Origin: Fistulifera solaris
Taxonomy: Eukaryota > Bacillariophyta > Bacillariophyceae > Naviculales > Stauroneidaceae
Direction of reading: 5' to 3'
DNA length: 64,000 nt
Assembly (NCBI GenBank): GCA_030295235.1
Contig: AP026156.1
Location: 199,001-263,000, forward strand
A program made the translations under genes and the position numbers. The stretch's first letter is position 1. Every line of letters begins with the position of its first letter. The notes under the pieces are model-generated. The model was not told where the DNA came from. It worked only from the letters and a program-made list of their open reading frames with translations, and did not search any database. Shown here piece after piece: positions 11,125 to 24,175 of the stretch.

Positions 11125-14100
11125 CGCTTTAAAGCGTGGTGTTTAGTGTTAACCAAAGCGAAAAGAGCTAGAAGCAAGCAGCTAGAAGCTACGAAGAAAG
11201 ATGAGTGAAGAGGGTGATAAGATTGCTACTTTGCGTTACTATCCGTTGAACGACAAGATCAGCGGACACGGGTTATGATGGATGGCGTTACAAGACGATG
11301 GCGTATTTCAAGAAACGGGGTTGGGCAGAGGTGATTGACAAGGTGACGGTCAAGATCCCGACCAAGGAGGATGTCGAGGCGGACAAGGCAACGAAAGAGA
11401 CCAAGTTGTTGTTCAAGCACAATCAGGAAGTGTTCGAGCAACTTGTGATTGCGTGCGAGGAAGTTCCGCTTGGATTGGTGATGAGAGCTGATGGGGATGC
11501 AAGATTGGCGTTCAAGTATCTCGATCGAAAGTATGCAAGAAACTCGGAAGAGGATTTGGCAGAGGCGTTGGCTGCGTTCAGTCGTTGCAAGTTGGCAAAG
11601 AAAGAAGACGATCCGGACAAGTGGTTTATGGAGACGGACCGATTGAACAACAGGCTGGCTGCTATTGGAAGAGAGCATCGTAAGTCGGATGTTGAGTTGA
11701 AGGCGCATTACACCGGAAACTTACCAAAGGAGTACGGAGACTTGCTGACGGTTGAGTGGAAAACTCGCCGACTACGACGTGTTCGCAATCGAGGAAGAAA
11801 TTCGAAACAAGTGGAAGCGTGATTTCAAGCCCATCGACGAGGAAGCTGAAAAGAAAGAAAAGAACCATGCATTGAATGTGGAAAACGGCGGCAACAAGAA
11901 GAAAGGAGGCCGAAGAAGAAGTTCAAGGGACGTTGTCGTAACTGTGGCGAAGTCGGTCACAAAGGGTTCGAATGCAAGAAAGAGAAGAAGTTGGTCTGTT
12001 TTAGCTGTGGCAAGGAAGGTCACAAGGCGAATGAGTGTCCTGACAAAGCAGACAAGAAGGATGATGAGAAGAAAGACTTAAACATGTTCGTTGGAATGAG
12101 TTTTTGTTGCGAGGTGAATCAAGGCAAAGAAGAGTTTGTTGGGTCGACGGAAACAGAAGAAAGGTTTTTGCTCGACAGTGGTGCGACGTGTCATGTCGTT
12201 GTTGATGAGACGATCTTGACAAATGTCCAAGACAAAAAGGATGTGTTGATTGTCGGAAACGGAAAGGAGGTGACGACATTTAAGACTGGGACATTGACGT
12301 TGAGTACTGAGAGTGGGTTAGTGAAGTTGCAGAACGTCGCGAGTGGCACCTACGTTTGCAAAGAACATTATCAGTACCGGCTCGTTGGAGAAGCAAGGCA
12401 ATAAGATTGAGATGTCTAATGGTGTTATGACGATTACGGATGCCAGTGGAAAGCATTCTGTTAAGATTCCGAGGAAGAATGGAACACTTTACTACTTGGA
12501 GGCGACGCCAGTCATTGAAGGTGTCGATGCAGTGGAAAGTACGTCGAAACTGGATATCAACGAGCGCGAGAAATACGGACATGCGAGCAACAATCCGTTG
12601 AAGGAAGTGTCGAAGCAGCTTGGTATAGTGCTCACGGGAGAGAAAACGTGTGAGGCTTGTGCATACGCGAAAGCGAAAGCGAAGGCAGTGTGCAAATCAA
12701 CGCTAGTGAAGGCAACAAAGAAAGGCGAGCGCTTGTTTGTGGATACAAGTGGCCCGTACAAGATGTCGTTGGCGAAGAACTCGTATTGGATCTTGGTGGT
12801 GGATGATTTCACGCGCAAGGCATGGAGTTACTTTGTCGATAAGAAGTTGAAGATCAAGGATGTGATGGAGAAGTTCCTTGATAAGTTGAGTGGCTGTGGT
12901 GTGGAAGTCAAGTTCGTTCGATGTGACAATGCGGGCGAAAACGACAAGATGAAAGAGATGTGCGAAAAGCGAGGTATTACTATGGAGTTTACTGCGCCGC
13001 ACACCGCAGATGAATGGCGTTGCAGAACGGAAGTTTGTGACGATTCGAGACAAGGCCGTGGCGATGATGCTATCGGCAAAGCTCACTGATGAGCACCAGG
13101 GGAAGTTGTGGCCCGAAGCGGTGAATGCGGCCACAAGGTTGGACAATGCTGTGCCGAACCGGAACATGAAGGAGAGTCCGGATCTCTTGTGGTATGGAAG
13201 TCAGCCAAACTTCTTGCAGCACTTGGTGCAATGGGGTCGAGTTGGATACATGACTTTGAGGGACCCGCAACCGAAGATGTCGAAGAAATCGGTGCAGGTG
13301 GTCATGGTTGGATATGCGGACCTTCATTCGGGTGATACGTATCGGGTTTTCAAGCCTGAGTTGGAGATGGTGGTTCTTTCGCGTGGACGTCACATGGGCG
13401 GACTGGCACGGATCGAGTGGTTCAGTCGCGAAAGAGTTAAGGATGTTTGCCATCGATATGGAAATCGACACCACGGATGATCAGATTGGGGAGGATGTCG
13501 CTCAAGTCCCTACTGAAGCAGGGAGGAAAGAGTCTGGAGAGCCGGAAGTTGTCGAAGAGAAAGAGAGCGCGAAGGATAGTGCTCCAGTAGCGACTTCGGC
13601 AAGGTAGATTGGTGCGTGAGTTGGCGCGACTTCGGACGTCCTACAATGCAGCGAACCCCAATGGAGAGGAGGCTTTTAACGAAGCGGTCAACATGATCCT
13701 GGGTATGGATTTTGAAGACATGAAGAACGACCAGTATGTGGGTGGAGCGATCGACGATGCGAAGCAGTTTGTGTTGAATGCAGAGCTGATGTCGGATCCG
13801 GGCGAACCTGAAACGGTGAAGGAAGCATTGAGTGGGGAGGAAGCTGTTGAGTGGAAAGCAGCTTTGATGAAGGAGATAGAGAACTTCTTGAAGAGAAAGG
13901 CTTGGAAGAAAGAGCTACGCAAGAAGATGATAGCGAAAGGACGAAAGCCGGTTAGCTCGAAGTGGATTTTCAAGAAGAAGAATGAAGTCACGGGCTTAAG
14001 GTTCAAGGCGCGTCTGCGCACGTGGTTTTGTGCAGATTCCTGGCGTGGATTTCAACTTGTCGCACTCACCAGTGGCATCGGACACTTCGGTTCGGATGGT

Positions 14101-15431
14101 TTTATTGGTTGTGTTGTATAAGAGGAACGACAAGTGGATTGCTGAATTGATTGATGTTGAAGCGGCATTCTTGGAAGCGGGTCTTGATGAAGAAGTGTAC
14201 CTGGAGTGGCCTTATGGTTTGGTTGAGTTTGGCTACATCACAGAAGAGGAAGCACGCGAGTATGTGATACTGTTGGATAGAGCGATGTACGGTTTGGTTC
14301 AGTCGCCTCGACAGTATTATCTGCTGTACGGCAGTGAGTTGGAGAAACTGGGACTCAAGCAGTGCGCAGCAGATCCGTGTGTATGGTACAAAGAAGAGAA
14401 TGGAGAGGCTGTTTTGATCATTGTGGTTTACGTTGATGACTGCATTGTGGCTGGACCAAAAGAACAAGTGGAGTGGTTCAAGACACAGATCAAGAAACGG
14501 TTCAATATCGCTGAGTTGGGACCAATCAAGAAGCATCTTGGAGTTTGGTACGAGCGAAAGTGTGATGCTGCAGGAGAGTATTACGAAGTGAGAATGGATG
14601 ACTACAAGAAGGCGATTGTCAATGACTGGAAGGCACTCTCACGGCGAGTTGAAGGTGGAGAAGACGCCCGGTTATCCAAGTGAGTCATTGGTTAAGAGTG
14701 AGGAAGAACCGATTGACGTTGAAGTGTACAGGAAGTTTCTGGGTCGCATCATGTGGATGGTCAGAAAGGTGGCGCCAGAGTGTAGCAACGACGCGAGTTG
14801 GCGATGTTCATGGATAAGCCTGGAAAGGAGCATTGGAAGGCCATGAAGCGTTTGGTAGGCTACTTGGCAAATGCGGATGTGCACTTGAAGTTGCGAGAGC
14901 CGTTGAACCTAAAAGTGTATGCCTGGGTGGACTCGAACTTCGCCTTGAACAAGGAGACGAAAGAGTGTGACTGGATTCTTTGTTACGGTGGGCGGTGGAC
15001 TTTGCGTGTTTTCGAGCAAGTTGCAACCGTCAGTGACTTTGTCTAGTACTGAAGCCGAGTATTATGCGGCGTGTCGCGACGGATATCAAGTTTCTGCAGA
15101 TGTTGTTTGAGGAGTTGTTTCCAAAGGAGTTGACTCGGCCGGGTGTGTTGCTTGAAGATAACACCGGCGCGATCTTTCTGATGGAGAATCAAGTGGTCGG
15201 CAACAGGACTAAGCACATTGATATCAGGATGCATCATATCAGAGAGATGATGTCGAAGGAAGGAAACATGGACCCTAGGTTGGTTGTTAAGTTTGTCAAG
15301 TCGGAGAACAACATTGCAGACATAGCGACAAAGAATGTGACGGAGAAGGTTCATGATAGGTTGGCTCCCATTGTGCGTGAGGGACTGATGAGAGAGTTCA
15401 TTAGAGCCATCTTGGCGGCCGACAGGGAGGA

Positions 15432-15907
15432 TGTCAAAGCATGACGCCCTATGCGACATGGTGGTGTGTCGGACCGGTGCAAAGGTGACGTAAGCACGGC
15501 GGACGCACAAAAGATGTCGCGGGTGATTGCTAAGGTGAAGTGGGCGACTGGGTTTTACTCTGTAGGGGATCGTGGAACGGAGGTTTTCCCAGGTCGCATG
15601 AAGGATCGGAATAATTGGAGCATCAGTTCGAATGTGGAGATTTCGGAAGTGATGGCTAATGGAGGATACGGGTTTACTAAGGTGACTAGGATTGACGGCA
15701 ATATAGTAGGAGATCATGGGAAGTTATTTGGATGGACTAACTACCAGGATTGTGAGAGGATTGCATCGATCAAGAAAGTTTAGTTCTTAGTTCATAATCT
15801 GTAAAAGAGAGAGTTTGGAACAAGTTAGGTTTCATAGAGCGTTTCACCAGGGATCGAGTTCCGGTGGTGAGAGGAGAAGAAGACAGAAGACCGCGGAGAT
15901 TTTAACA
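15432..15907 (+). repeat. right LTR of inner copia element
   Basis: This is the 476-bp copy of 10648-11124. It is preceded by the polypurine tract GGGAGGA and followed by the CCTCCT target duplication. The 110-codon frame within it runs 15451-15783. Confidence 0.9.
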
Positions 15908-17307
15908 CCTCCTGAGCCCGATCCCGATCCTGACCCTTCAGATCCTGCTGATAAGTTCCTCAATGCACCACAAGACACTGATCCTCCCCAAGAAGCTGAT
16001 TCAACACTTTTGGTCAATGCTGCACAATCCAACAACTTGCACCTTGACCCCTGCGATATTCGACGTATTCTTTCATAGCTCCCGCTGACTAGTGCCAATC
16101 GGACACTGAGTGCAAACGTGCTTATCACGTATTGTGTCTCAATTGGACATACGTCATCCTCACTTGCTTCTTTGGTCGATCGTGGTGAAAAGGGAAGAGT
16201 CGCCCGGTTATGACGTCACGTTCATTGACAAGGTTTTGTGGCATTGTCACATTGGCATTCAAGGCATTGAAAACCACCAAGTGACCGGCCTTGAGATCAT
16301 GACTGTCGCCAACATTGTTCCTACTGAATTACCTCCTGCCGAACCTCCTCCTGTTCTTTTGGTCACTTCACGCACTGTGCCCAAATGTACTTCCGATTTC
16401 TTGCGGTTACGTCTTTATTTTGGCTGGATCAACAATGATGTCAGTATCTTTCTCCGCTTCTACTTAGGGCAGAGAGTACCAGTACTCTATGTGCTGGCAA
16501 TTATTGTCTTCCTTCCGAGTCCCCAGAAGTCATGGGTTACAGTGTCAATATTTCTGAGCATGTTTGCCCCACCCTGTCCTGGGCAATACTTACCGGATCC
16601 TCAGCAAGTAATTGTTCGCTCCCAGGTCCCTCCCTACACTCTGGATGACCCTACTTTGCGCGCTCTGACTGACGGGGAGTGTTCGCATTTGTCCACTCCA
16701 GTTGTACAATCTTGTACATCCGTCCTTGAAGTGGATCCTGATGCTATTGCTGATATCAGTCCTCCCGGCCGCTGTCAGTCCTCAAGTACAGACTGCTACT
16801 TATGGTTCCGAATTTATTGCAGCGAGAACGTGCGTTGAGCAGATCATCGATCTCCGCAATACACTCGCGATATTTGGGAGTACCAGTTCGCGAGAAGGCT
16901 TATATGTTTGGGGATAATGAGTCTGTCGTCAACAGTGCTACCATGGTACACGTAAAGCTACACAAGAGACATACTATGCTCTCTTTTCACCGTGTCTGTG
17001 AGGCTATTGGCGTCAGGAATGGTTGCATTCTTGCATATTCCCGGGGAGATGAATCCAGCTGATATTCTCAGCAAACATTGGGGTTATTCGCAGATATGGG
17101 ATCGTTTGAAGGCGATACTTTTCTGGACTGGAGACACCGCAGAACTGAAGAACTGAAGAGTACCAAGTACTACTTTGGGTTAGAGAGATATTTGTTTAGA
17201 GAGAAATGCATGTGTTAGTGATTAGGATTTAGGAAGAAAATGGAAGACCTTCGAACGAGAATGCGAGTCAGTTATTGCAGCCGCCCGTGCCTTCGAGAAG
17301 ACGGGAG
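15908..17307 (+). mobile_element. downstream internal region of outer copia element (linker, protease remnant, RNase H tail)
   Basis: This resumes the outer element after the nested insertion. It starts with a Pro/Asp-rich linker (PDPDPSDPADKF), then a segment with GIENHQVTG typical of the protease-adjacent part of diatom CoDi proteins as I recall them. It then passes to the copia RNase H domain (about 16790-17130) without a recognisable full integrase or reverse transcriptase. A purine-rich stretch (GAAGACGGGAG) abuts the right LTR. It is a fossil with several breaks and a large internal loss. Confidence 0.7.
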
Positions 17308-18060
17308 TGACAATTTTCTTAGCAAGTTTGAGTCATGTTAGTGACTGATTTTCCATAGTATTTGTGTAGTCTACTACTTATACTACACAGAGACGGCGCA
17401 TCGGTATTGCTATTTAGACTTCGACTGTCTATTTGAAGATAGAGTCACTTGGATACCATTGGGAGATATTTGAAGTTGCAGTTACAGGGATTGGATACCG
17501 TTGAGAGTGCAACGTCGACAATTTTGCAGACGTGGACATGTTTCTTCTCTTGCCACGACTGACTGTCACGTAGACCTTCAGTACATTTCTTACGTGTCGT
17601 AGCCAACCTACGGAAGCCTACGGAGCTATGTTCATTTTCTACAGGAATTCAGTACTTGTTTTCTTTGCCACCTCAGCACAAGTTCCTGAAGATTGGAGAA
17701 AGGTGTGCAATCATTTTCCATTAGAATAGGTCTCACAAAATAAAAATGAATTAGAAATCAACCCATATTTACCGAGTTTACTGAGTCTTCTTTGTGTGGT
17801 GAAATTCTCAAGGTCACAAACCTTGCGAGTCGATCTACATCCTTTGAGTCCAGGCAGGCAGACAGTGAGTAAGTAACAACAAGCGCACTGTGTGGTTGTC
17901 TTTGCTGATCATTGCAATCAAAGAGAGTTTGCGATATCAGTGCTTTCGTTGTCAGTTGATCATCTCATCAAAGAGTGTTGAGTTGGTTGATTGTCGTCTT
18001 TGCGTGAGGATATTCCGCATTCAATTCCGTGAGCTATCTGTGCGCTCGGAATTTCTGTCA
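17308..18060 (+). repeat. right LTR of outer copia element
   Basis: This 753-bp LTR matches 7476-8227 nearly base for base (about three differences). It ends TGTCA directly before the TGAAA target duplication at 18061-18065. Confidence 0.92.
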
Positions 18061-18619
18061 TGAAAAACCCTCCAGTTTCATAAAGGAGCAGCTTGTATAA
18101 GTGGGCTTGTACGGTGTCCGGAGCGACGCCCTAATGCATCGGCAGCAGTCTGTACCAACTTCTTTAGCTTTTCGTTCCAGCGTGGGTTTTGAAGATGTAC
18201 TTGATCGGCGTTGATCTGTAACGTATCGCGGACAGTTCGGTCCACAATCGTCTCGGCCCCCTTTCCATGCGGAGCTTGTTCAGCAACTTTTTTCAACGCT
18301 GCCACGGTCGTCTCTGTGACTGGCAGCGAGACTACACCAACTCCCTGAACTGTCAGACCTGGTAGAACGGGAAGCTCAGAAGCCAGGCCTCCGGTGCAAG
18401 TCGAACCAGGTGATTCTAAATCATCGAGCAACTCTCTTTGTCCTCAATACGTTCTTGCATAGTAACATTGTCGTTTCCGGTCGCGTCAGTAGCCATGCCA
18501 GCCGTTGCGATTTTGGTAGTAGCGTCTTCACCTTCCATGTTTTCAATTTCGTCTGTGACGGGACAAGGATTAAAGACTATCGTTTCGTAAATGAAGACTG
18601 GCAAATTCACACGTCGCAA
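18061..18619 (-). pseudogene. 2OG-Fe(II) oxygenase-like protein, copy C, 5' part
   Basis: This upstream fragment of copy C reads leftward into the transposon. It encodes an N-terminal region unlike copies A and B, then LDDLESPGSTCTGG, the ITET/VTET-type block, the conserved HGKGAETIVDR segment and INADQV. It stops at codons for LLLYETGGFF, exactly where the right LTR begins. Joined in order with 5526-7475 it matches the gene layout of copies A and B. One frame change lies near 18425, beside a short A run, and another near 18130. The true start could be an ATG around 18520-18619. The 5' flank to 19206 shows no other gene. Confidence 0.6.
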
Positions 18620-19206
18620 ATACAGCTCCCTGTAGCATTAATCGTTTTCAACCCAATCGGAGTACTTGCTTATTATGATGGTCTATTTCATTGTTTCACT
18701 CCACGCTTTTCGAGAACATGGATTTTGAGGCACCCCAGAAAAAATGCGCCACGAGGTTTTCCAATGATGATGCGAAAATAAAACACGTGAGAAATAGGTA
18801 CCATGGGCGACTGTCCTCGTCGCACGGGAGGATGCGGGAAATTGGAGAATTAGCGAAAACGCGAAAAAAACTAAGGCTTGTAAGCAAAAATCAGAAAATG
18901 ACAAGAAAGAAAGTTGGGAACCGCAACAAAGTAAAAAGTATGGACATTTATATTATTCGTTCGGTGTTCGGTGAGGAATGACTAAAGTACAGTAGGTCCT
19001 ACAATGAATATCGTAACGTTGTGTTGAAGTTGAGTTAATGACTTATGGGATCTGAAAGACATGCACTAGAGAGTACTTTAATATCATGGCGAACTGCGAG
19101 CGACGAACGACGAGCGGCGATAGTGCTCATTAATATGACACCTCATTACTTTCTGATATAAGCCCAGAGCACTTTGAATACTATCTATTTTCGTGTTTAA
19201 GGAAAG
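18620..19206. other. intergenic, no gene recognised
   Basis: This AT-rich stretch lies between oxygenase copy C and the gypsy-bearing repeat. It presumably includes the copy C promoter. Short open frames here have no recognisable motif and no conservation I can see. Confidence 0.4.
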
Positions 19207-19295
19207 TTAGTACCGGTTTGCTGGTAGGCTTAACAAACCCAACCAAAGTCAACCAAAGTCAACCAAACCCAACCGGACGCAAACCGGTACTCAAC

Positions 19296-19439
19296 TTCAA
19301 ACCGGTACTCACTTAGAAGCTACATGATTTTTGTACCAGGATTTTTCTTGTTTCCGATTTTCTACTGAAAATCAAACCGGAAACAACCGGAAACTACTGA
19401 AGCCAAGCGAAGCCAAGCGAAGTCAACCAAACCCAACCA
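19296..19439 (+). repeat. flanking direct repeat, left copy
   Basis: This 144-bp block ends exactly where the left gypsy LTR begins. It recurs at 24415-24548, just after the right LTR. The copies differ by an extra 10-bp GAAGCCAAGC unit and a few substitutions. It is far longer than an LTR-element target duplication. Confidence 0.8.
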
Positions 19440-19635
19440 TGCAGTACACTACATCGTCTTGTACATTCTTCACGTTCTGTCCTTAGAAGGTTAAGGGTCA
19501 CGGGATTCCATTATCGATTCGTTCTCACTTTATTGAGAACTGCGTCCTGCTCATCTTTTCATCGTAGTCTTTAACAAGCTATAATATCTTATTTCCATCA
19601 TTATCATCTTTATGCATTCCTTGTGAGTCAAGTCA
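19440..19635 (+). repeat. left LTR of gypsy element
   Basis: This 196-bp LTR matches the right LTR closely apart from two segments (about 12 and 28 bp) present only on the right. TTGTGATCACAGGCC follows it, in the primer-binding position. Confidence 0.85.
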
Positions 19636-22600
19636 TTGTGATCACAGGCCTTCGCTCATATCGAATACACCATGGCAGCCAAGAAACTTACGAGTAATAT
19701 TTACTTCAATCCAAAGTATAAGGATGAAGAAAACGCTCAAGAAATCCAATTCAAGTGGGAACTCGAAGAAGTGAAATATCGACATCTATACCAAGCGATT
19801 GACGAAACTTGAATTTACGCCATTCATGAGACATTGCGCTCAAGTGCCTTATTATATCGGTCAAGCGATCGGAAGAGACGGATCGGAAGAGAACGAAAAG
19901 AAAATTGAAACATCGTGCATGCAAGTATTCCCAGGCAGCTTTCTCAAGCCTTTATTTCAGCTTGGATCGAAAGCAACGGAAAAACATTCAAAACGAAGAT
20001 CGAGAACTTCATTAACAAGTTTTACAAGCCGAGCACCAGCTTTAATCTCATCGAAGAGATCCGTAGCAACAAACTTCCTCCTTTTCAAGACGTGAGTCAA
20101 TTCAATATTATAATGGAGGAAGCGAACGAATGGATCAGTCTACTTCCAGGAACGACACCGAAACTTGACGAATCTGCTCTCAAACACGCGATCTACGTTG
20201 CAATGCCCGAATGGTGGCAAAGATCCTTCGACAGAAGCTCGTACGATCTAGCTAGGATCAGCAAAGCAACAGTTTTGGCTTACTTTATCAAACAACAAAA
20301 CATGGCAAAGAAGAATCCTCAAAACACAGACAAGAACAAAGGCAACGATTCCTCTAACAACAAATGGAAGAACAAGAATAGCAACACTAACCAAGGAAAC
20401 AACCAAGGAAACAAGAACAATGGAGGCAGCAACAAGCGCAAGACTTTTAAAGCAGTCGGTGATTGCCGAAAACGCGAATGCCCTCGACAAAAACGGAGTC
20501 AGCCATCATGATTGGAACGATTGCTGGTATAACCGACGCGGAAATAACTACAATCCAAACAAGATCCGCAAGCTAAGCGAAAACAAGAGCAACAATGGCA
20601 AAGCAGCACCTCAAGATCAAGCAAAAGTCGCTCAAGAAGCGCCTTCGAATCCGACAGGAATGATGGCGCCAAAACGACTTGTATCCCAATCAGTTCTATG
20701 GTATGTCATCGAGCTTTGTAACATCTGCGGAATGTCGTCTTCGCAGGGTGAATCCAATGCATCTACTTCTACATCATTCACATCTTTATGCGGCGACATT
20801 TATTATTCCGGAGATCTAGACATTAAATTAATACCAAATTACATGATACAACAGTCGCGAAGGCACGCCCTCGTCCTATTTCTATTATGTCAGTAAAATA
20901 TATTCAAGACCAACAGAATCATCATCCATTGAAAGTATTATTCGATTCAGGATCGGACCATACCATGTTTAATCGAAGAGCCTTACCAAAGGGTGCGACA
21001 CCAAAACTTCGTTCAAGGAAAACGTATTGTCGGTCTTCATGGTGTCGAAACGCACAACAACCAGGTTTTCTTAAAAGACGTTTCGCTACCCGAGTTTTCG
21101 GCCTCTCAACGAGTGCCTGGTCCACTTCCATGTATCGTTTTCGACAACGCACAAACGATCTACGACGTAATCATCGGAAATGACCTAATGACCAAGCTCG
21201 GAATTGACATCCATAGTTCAACAAAGACCGTATCATGGTTCGAACACGAAATACCGTTTAGATCAAGTGACTACTTCGCGCCGAACTATTTCTCAGCACA
21301 GTTTACTTCAATGTCCGATCTCCTCAAAAACAAAAAAGACAATTCATTTGAAGCCTATATCACAGAAGAACAAATTAAGGAGGCAGGATACAAATCAAAA
21401 GAGATCCTACCAGCAAGATATGAAGAAGTCGACACGAATGCAGTCGCACAAAATCAAGCTCATTTAAATGAAACACAAAAAGAACAACTCGCACAACTAC
21501 TATCGAAATACAAGCGTCTCTTTTCAGGCAAACTCGGTTGCTTTCCGGAAAAAGTTCATATCGATATTCAACCTGGAAGCAAGCCCCATTCATGCCGTTA
21601 CTATCCAATATCACCATACAACAGAATTACTTTCAAAGGCGAGCTCGAACACCTTGAAGCTATCGGCGTCCTCTCCAAATTTGGACCGTCCGAATGGCTT
21701 TCACCATCATTTATTATTCCGAAGAAAGACGGTCGAGTCCGATGGATATCAGACTTCCGACAACTCAACAAGGTTATCAGAAGAAAGGTTTACAACATCC
21801 CAATCATTACCGATATCCTCAAGCGACGGAAAGGATACAGATACCTTCTGAAACTCGACATCTCAATGCAATTTTATACTTTCGAACTTGACGAAGAAAG
21901 CAAGAATCTCTGCGTCATTTGTGCAGCCATTTGGAAACTACCGATACAATAGATTACCAATGGGAATATCACAATCTCCAGATATCGCGCAAGAGAAAAT
22001 GGAAAAGATCTTTCGCAACTTCGAAGACGTCGAAGTCTATATCGACGACGTCGGATGCTTTTCGGACTCTTGGGAAGCACATCTCAAACTTCTCGATCGA
22101 GTTCTAACGACACTACAAGACTATAACTTCACGGTCAATCCTTCAAAGTGTGAATGGGGAGTACAAGAAACAGATTGGCTTGGATACTGGTTAACTCCGA
22201 ACGGTCTTAAGCCTTGGAAGAAACGTATTGCACCCATTCTCGCACTCAAAGCTCCTCGAGACATACATCAATTACGAAGCTTTCTCGGAGCGATCAACTT
22301 TTACCGAGACATGTACCCTCGTCGAGCTCATATTCTTGCACCTTTATCAAAAGCGACAGCAATGAAAAGCAACTTCAAATGGACCGAAGAAATGGACATA
22401 GCGTTCAACGAAATCAAAGCACTACTAGCTCAAGATGCCTTTCTCCGATACCCAGACCATAACAAACCATTTCACATTTATGCCGGCACGGCGAACAAAT
22501 GGGGCGGCCATATTCCAAGACAAAATGCCAGTTGCCTACTATACGAAGAAACTTGACAAAGCGCAACGAAACTATTCCACAGGAGAAAAAGAACTACTAT

Positions 22601-24175
22601 CTATTGTCAAACTCCTGCATGAATTTCGCACAATGCTCTCACGGTTGTCCAGAAATCCACGTCTATACTGACCATCGCAATAATGTCTTCGACAACTGCA
22701 CGTCTCAAAGAGTACTACGCTGGAAGACATTTCTGGACGAATACGGTATACACATGCATCATATCAAAGGCGAAGATAATCCTTTAGCCGACGCACTCTC
22801 ACGCTTGCATTTTGATGAAAACATTCTCAACAGGTTCGAACCACAATACAAAAACTCTGCAGAAGACGAAAGTCAATCATTTTATTCAATGGCCATCGGC
22901 GATAACGACCTTAAGTGTTGCTTCGTCAATTTACCACTCAATCAAGTGGCGCCCTTTGTCTTAGATTACAAGAGGCTTCGAGCGGTACAAATGAGGGACG
23001 CCCGTTTGCAATCGCTACGAGAAAAATATCCACAATCATTCTGCGAACAAATGCTCGCACCCCAAGTCTATGTGACATGCTTTATTCCAAAACCAAATGA
23101 ACCGTGGAAGATCTACTTACCAGATGAACTATTACATGAGACGGTGGCATGGTACCACTTCGTACTCGGTCATCTAGGAAGAAGTCGACTATTTGACACA
23201 ATCTCCACACATCTCTACAACTCCCAACTACGAAACAAGATAGATGACTACGTATCAAGATGCGGCGAATGCCAACGCAAGAAACAACTACAACGCGGAT
23301 ACGGTGAACTACCACCCTCGTGAAGCAAATATTCATCCCTGGAGAGACATCTGTGTTGATCTAATAGGACCATGGACTCTTCAAATAGCAGGTCAACAGC
23401 ACAACTTCATCGCCCTTTCGATCATCGATCCGGTAACAAACCTCGCAGAACTCATTCGACTAGATAACAAGCGCGCGATTACGTCAAGCCCTGCAACTAC
23501 ATAACGCATGGCTATCGGAAGTACCCACGGCCACTCTTTTGTACATACGATCAAGGCGGAGAGTTCATCGGATATGGATTTCAAATCGAACTCGAAAAAT
23601 ATGGACTTCACAAGTCGCCTTCGAACAAGAAAACACCAACATCAAACGCGATCTGTGAGCGGATGCATCAATCGGTCGGCAATATTCTCACGAACAATGT
23701 CTACTTTAAATCCTCCGACAGCCTTAGAAACAGGCAAACTCATGGTCGATACCGCTCTTGCCAACACTGTATTTGCACTCAGAGCTTCATGCCATGGAGG
23801 ACTCAAAGCCACACCAGGATCCCTAGTTTTTGGTCGAGACATGATTTTAGATATACCAGTTGTCGCAGATTGGATCACCATTCAACAACACAAACAACAA
23901 CTAATCGACACTCGAACAGTCACAGCTAACCAAAAGCGATTCCCTTTCAACTACAGACCAGGAATGGAAGTCCTCAAACTCGTCTACCAACCATCAAAAC
24001 TACAAGACAGAGCGATTGGACCCTACAAAGTGGTCGAAGTTTTTCAAAACGGAAATCTTACAATCCAACTCAACGATACAGTTCAAGAACATATCAATAT
24101 TCGAAGAGTGAAACCTTATCTACGTTAATATTCTATCCAACAAGATTACTCTTCAAGCAATCTTGGGAGGCAGAA

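Larger units (their letters stand above)
10648..15907 (+). mobile_element. inner Ty1/copia retrotransposon nested in the outer element, nearly full length
   Basis: This 5.26-kb copia element has LTRs of 477 and 476 bp that differ by about one base, so it is very young and younger than the element it sits in. It is flanked by CCTCCT (10642-10647 and 15908-15913), giving a 5-6-bp target duplication. Parts in copia order are gag (from about 11298), two CCHC zinc knuckles (about 11930-12060), protease with LDSGATCHVV (about 12170), the pre-integrase zinc segment and integrase (about 12560-13400), reverse transcriptase with YVDD (about 13800-14600) and RNase H (about 14880-15420). A purine tract GGGAGGA abuts the right LTR. 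Coding frames are broken in roughly eight places. Confidence 0.88.
7476..18060 (+). mobile_element. outer LTR retrotransposon, Ty1/copia (CoDi-like), internally deleted, hosting a second element
   Basis: This LTR retrotransposon has near-identical 752/753-bp LTRs beginning TGACA and ending TGTCA and a 5-bp target duplication. Without the nested element (10648-15907) it is about 5.3 kb. Parts seen in order are a long leader, gag-type sequence with an internal duplication (about 9220-10500), a Pro/Asp-rich linker and a protease-region remnant (15908-16350), then the RNase H tail (about 16790-17160, with YGSEFIAAR and ADILSKHWGYSQ). Most of integrase and reverse transcriptase is missing. The internal region is broken in more than ten places. 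The LTRs differ at only about three positions, so the insertion is young. The family call rests on resemblance to diatom CoDi polyproteins as I remember them. Confidence 0.85.
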
